Assembly: GCA_035651815.1 (NCBI GenBank)
Contig: DASRFB010000124.1
Location: 1 to 64,000 of the forward strand
Reading direction: 5' to 3'
DNA length: 64,000 nt
From: VBDM01 sp035651815
GTDB lineage: Bacteria > Pseudomonadota > Gammaproteobacteria > Burkholderiales > SG8-39
Both the position numbers and the translations under genes were made by a program. Below are positions 63,670-64,000 of this stretch, one piece after another. The notes under the pieces were generated by a model. That model was not told where the DNA came from and made no database searches. It saw nothing but the letters and a program-made list of their open reading frames with translations. Position 1 is the first letter of the stretch; each line of letters begins with the position of its first letter.

Positions 63670-64000
63670 TGTCGTTCCTCCGGGCCCTGCGCGCGCGCGG
63701 GGGCGCGAAACGAAGCGGGAATTCGGCGACGATGGTCGTGCCTTCGGCCGGGCGCGAGCTGACGTTCAGCCTGCCGCCCGCGAGGCCGACGCGCTCCTGC
63801 ATGCCCAGCAATCCGAGGCTGCCGCGCGCGATCGCCTCGCGCGTCGCCGCCGCCACGTCGAAGCCGCGGCCGTCGTCGCGCACGCTCACGCGCAGCCGGT
63901 CGCCGTTGCGCCGGGCCTCGATCCAGGCGTTGCGGGCCTGCGCGTGGCGCACGACGTTCGTCATCGCCTCCTGCACGAAGCGGAAGCACGCGGTCTCGAG
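63644..64000 (-). CDS. NarX/DegS-type sensor histidine kinase (C-terminal part, cut by window edge)
   Basis: About 119 codons of the C terminus: the HATPase_c domain with N box EAMTNVVRHAQA, G1 box DDGRGFD, GSLGLLGMQERVGLAGG and the closing GTTIVAEFPL. This is the HisKA_3/NarX subfamily pattern. The dimerisation/His domain and any sensor lie past base 64000. Partner of the NarL-type regulator. Confidence 0.92.
   Translation of the reverse strand, partial: LETACFRFVQEAMTNVVRHAQARNAWIEARRNGDRLRVSVRDDGRGFDVAAATREAIARGSLGLLGMQERVGLAGGRLNVSSRPAEGTTIVAEFPLRFAPPRARRARRNDNAGSSTAR

Overview
The window looks like a core chromosomal segment of a GC-rich (roughly two-thirds G+C by eye) Gram-negative bacterium. 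It is most likely a betaproteobacterium of the Burkholderiales/Nitrosomonadales type. The evidence is an outer-membrane toolkit (LptD, SurA, Lnt, MltA, PagP, GmhB, DsbC), aerobic ubiquinone and heme pathways, and gene orders familiar from Betaproteobacteria: tRNA(CAU)-miaB-phoH-ybeY-corC-lnt-glyQS-gmhB-plsC, lptD-surA-pdxA-rsmA, amgK-murU-pepP-ubiH, dusB-fis-purH-purD, algZ-algR-hemC-hemD-hemX-hemY divergent from argH, and hemA-prfA-prmC-grxD. I see no phage, insertion sequence, integrase, CRISPR array or rRNA. Genes are very densely packed: 4-base start/stop overlaps are common and no gene-free stretch exceeds 300 bases.

Layout. 1-3120 (minus): rpe, an FAD-linked 2-hydroxyacid dehydrogenase and trpE, which is cut by the left edge. 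3207-4939: apaG, a 47-residue membrane micro-protein on the minus strand, and mltA. 4944-6826 (minus): dsbC and a UbiH-type hydroxylase. 6841-17130 (plus): a CAU tRNA with a strong promoter, a small secreted protein, miaB, phoH, ybeY, corC, lnt, glyQ, glyS, gmhB, plsC, gloA. 17132-23330 (minus): lptD, surA, pdxA, rsmA and an uncharacterised 221-residue protein. 23410-33306 (plus): amgK, murU, pepP, a second UbiH-type hydroxylase, dusB, fis, purH, pagP, purD, hemF. 33318-39101 (minus): algZ, algR, hemC, hemD, hemX, hemY. 39115-42703 (plus): argH, a Ser/Thr kinase with a cyclic-nucleotide domain, and a fructosamine-kinase-like protein. 42700-47369 (minus): tRNA-Phe, a REC-GGDEF diguanylate cyclase, hemA, prfA, prmC, grxD. 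47410-51099 (minus): an MHS-family transporter, and groES-groL under a perfect CIRCE operator. 51173-54783 (plus): cbpA, cbpM, dacB and a small outer-membrane beta-barrel. 54825-57972 (minus): ubiA, an SDR-fold protein lacking its catalytic residues, ubiD. 58001-62464: recG (minus), then a TPR protein and a KimA-like APC transporter (plus). 62470-64000 (minus): a histidine kinase (cut by the right edge), a NarL-type regulator and a stand-alone receiver domain.

How they fit together. Heme synthesis is represented by hemA, hemC, hemD and hemF plus hemX/hemY. Ubiquinone synthesis is represented by ubiA, ubiD and two flavin hydroxylases. Envelope genes cover LPS assembly and modification, lipoprotein acylation, and peptidoglycan turnover and recycling (MltA, DacB, AmgK, MurU). 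Translation and RNA maintenance (GlyQS, MiaB, YbeY, DusB, RsmA, PrfA, PrmC) fill much of the rest.

Most of the window is ordinary housekeeping. I found no obvious new defence or biosynthetic system. The most unusual points are the active-site-less SDR coupled between ubiA and ubiD, the kinase/cNMP/fructosamine-kinase tail on argH, the CIRCE site shared by groESL and cbpAM, the diguanylate cyclase in front of hemA, pagP inside the purine operon, and the membrane micro-ORF opposite mltA.
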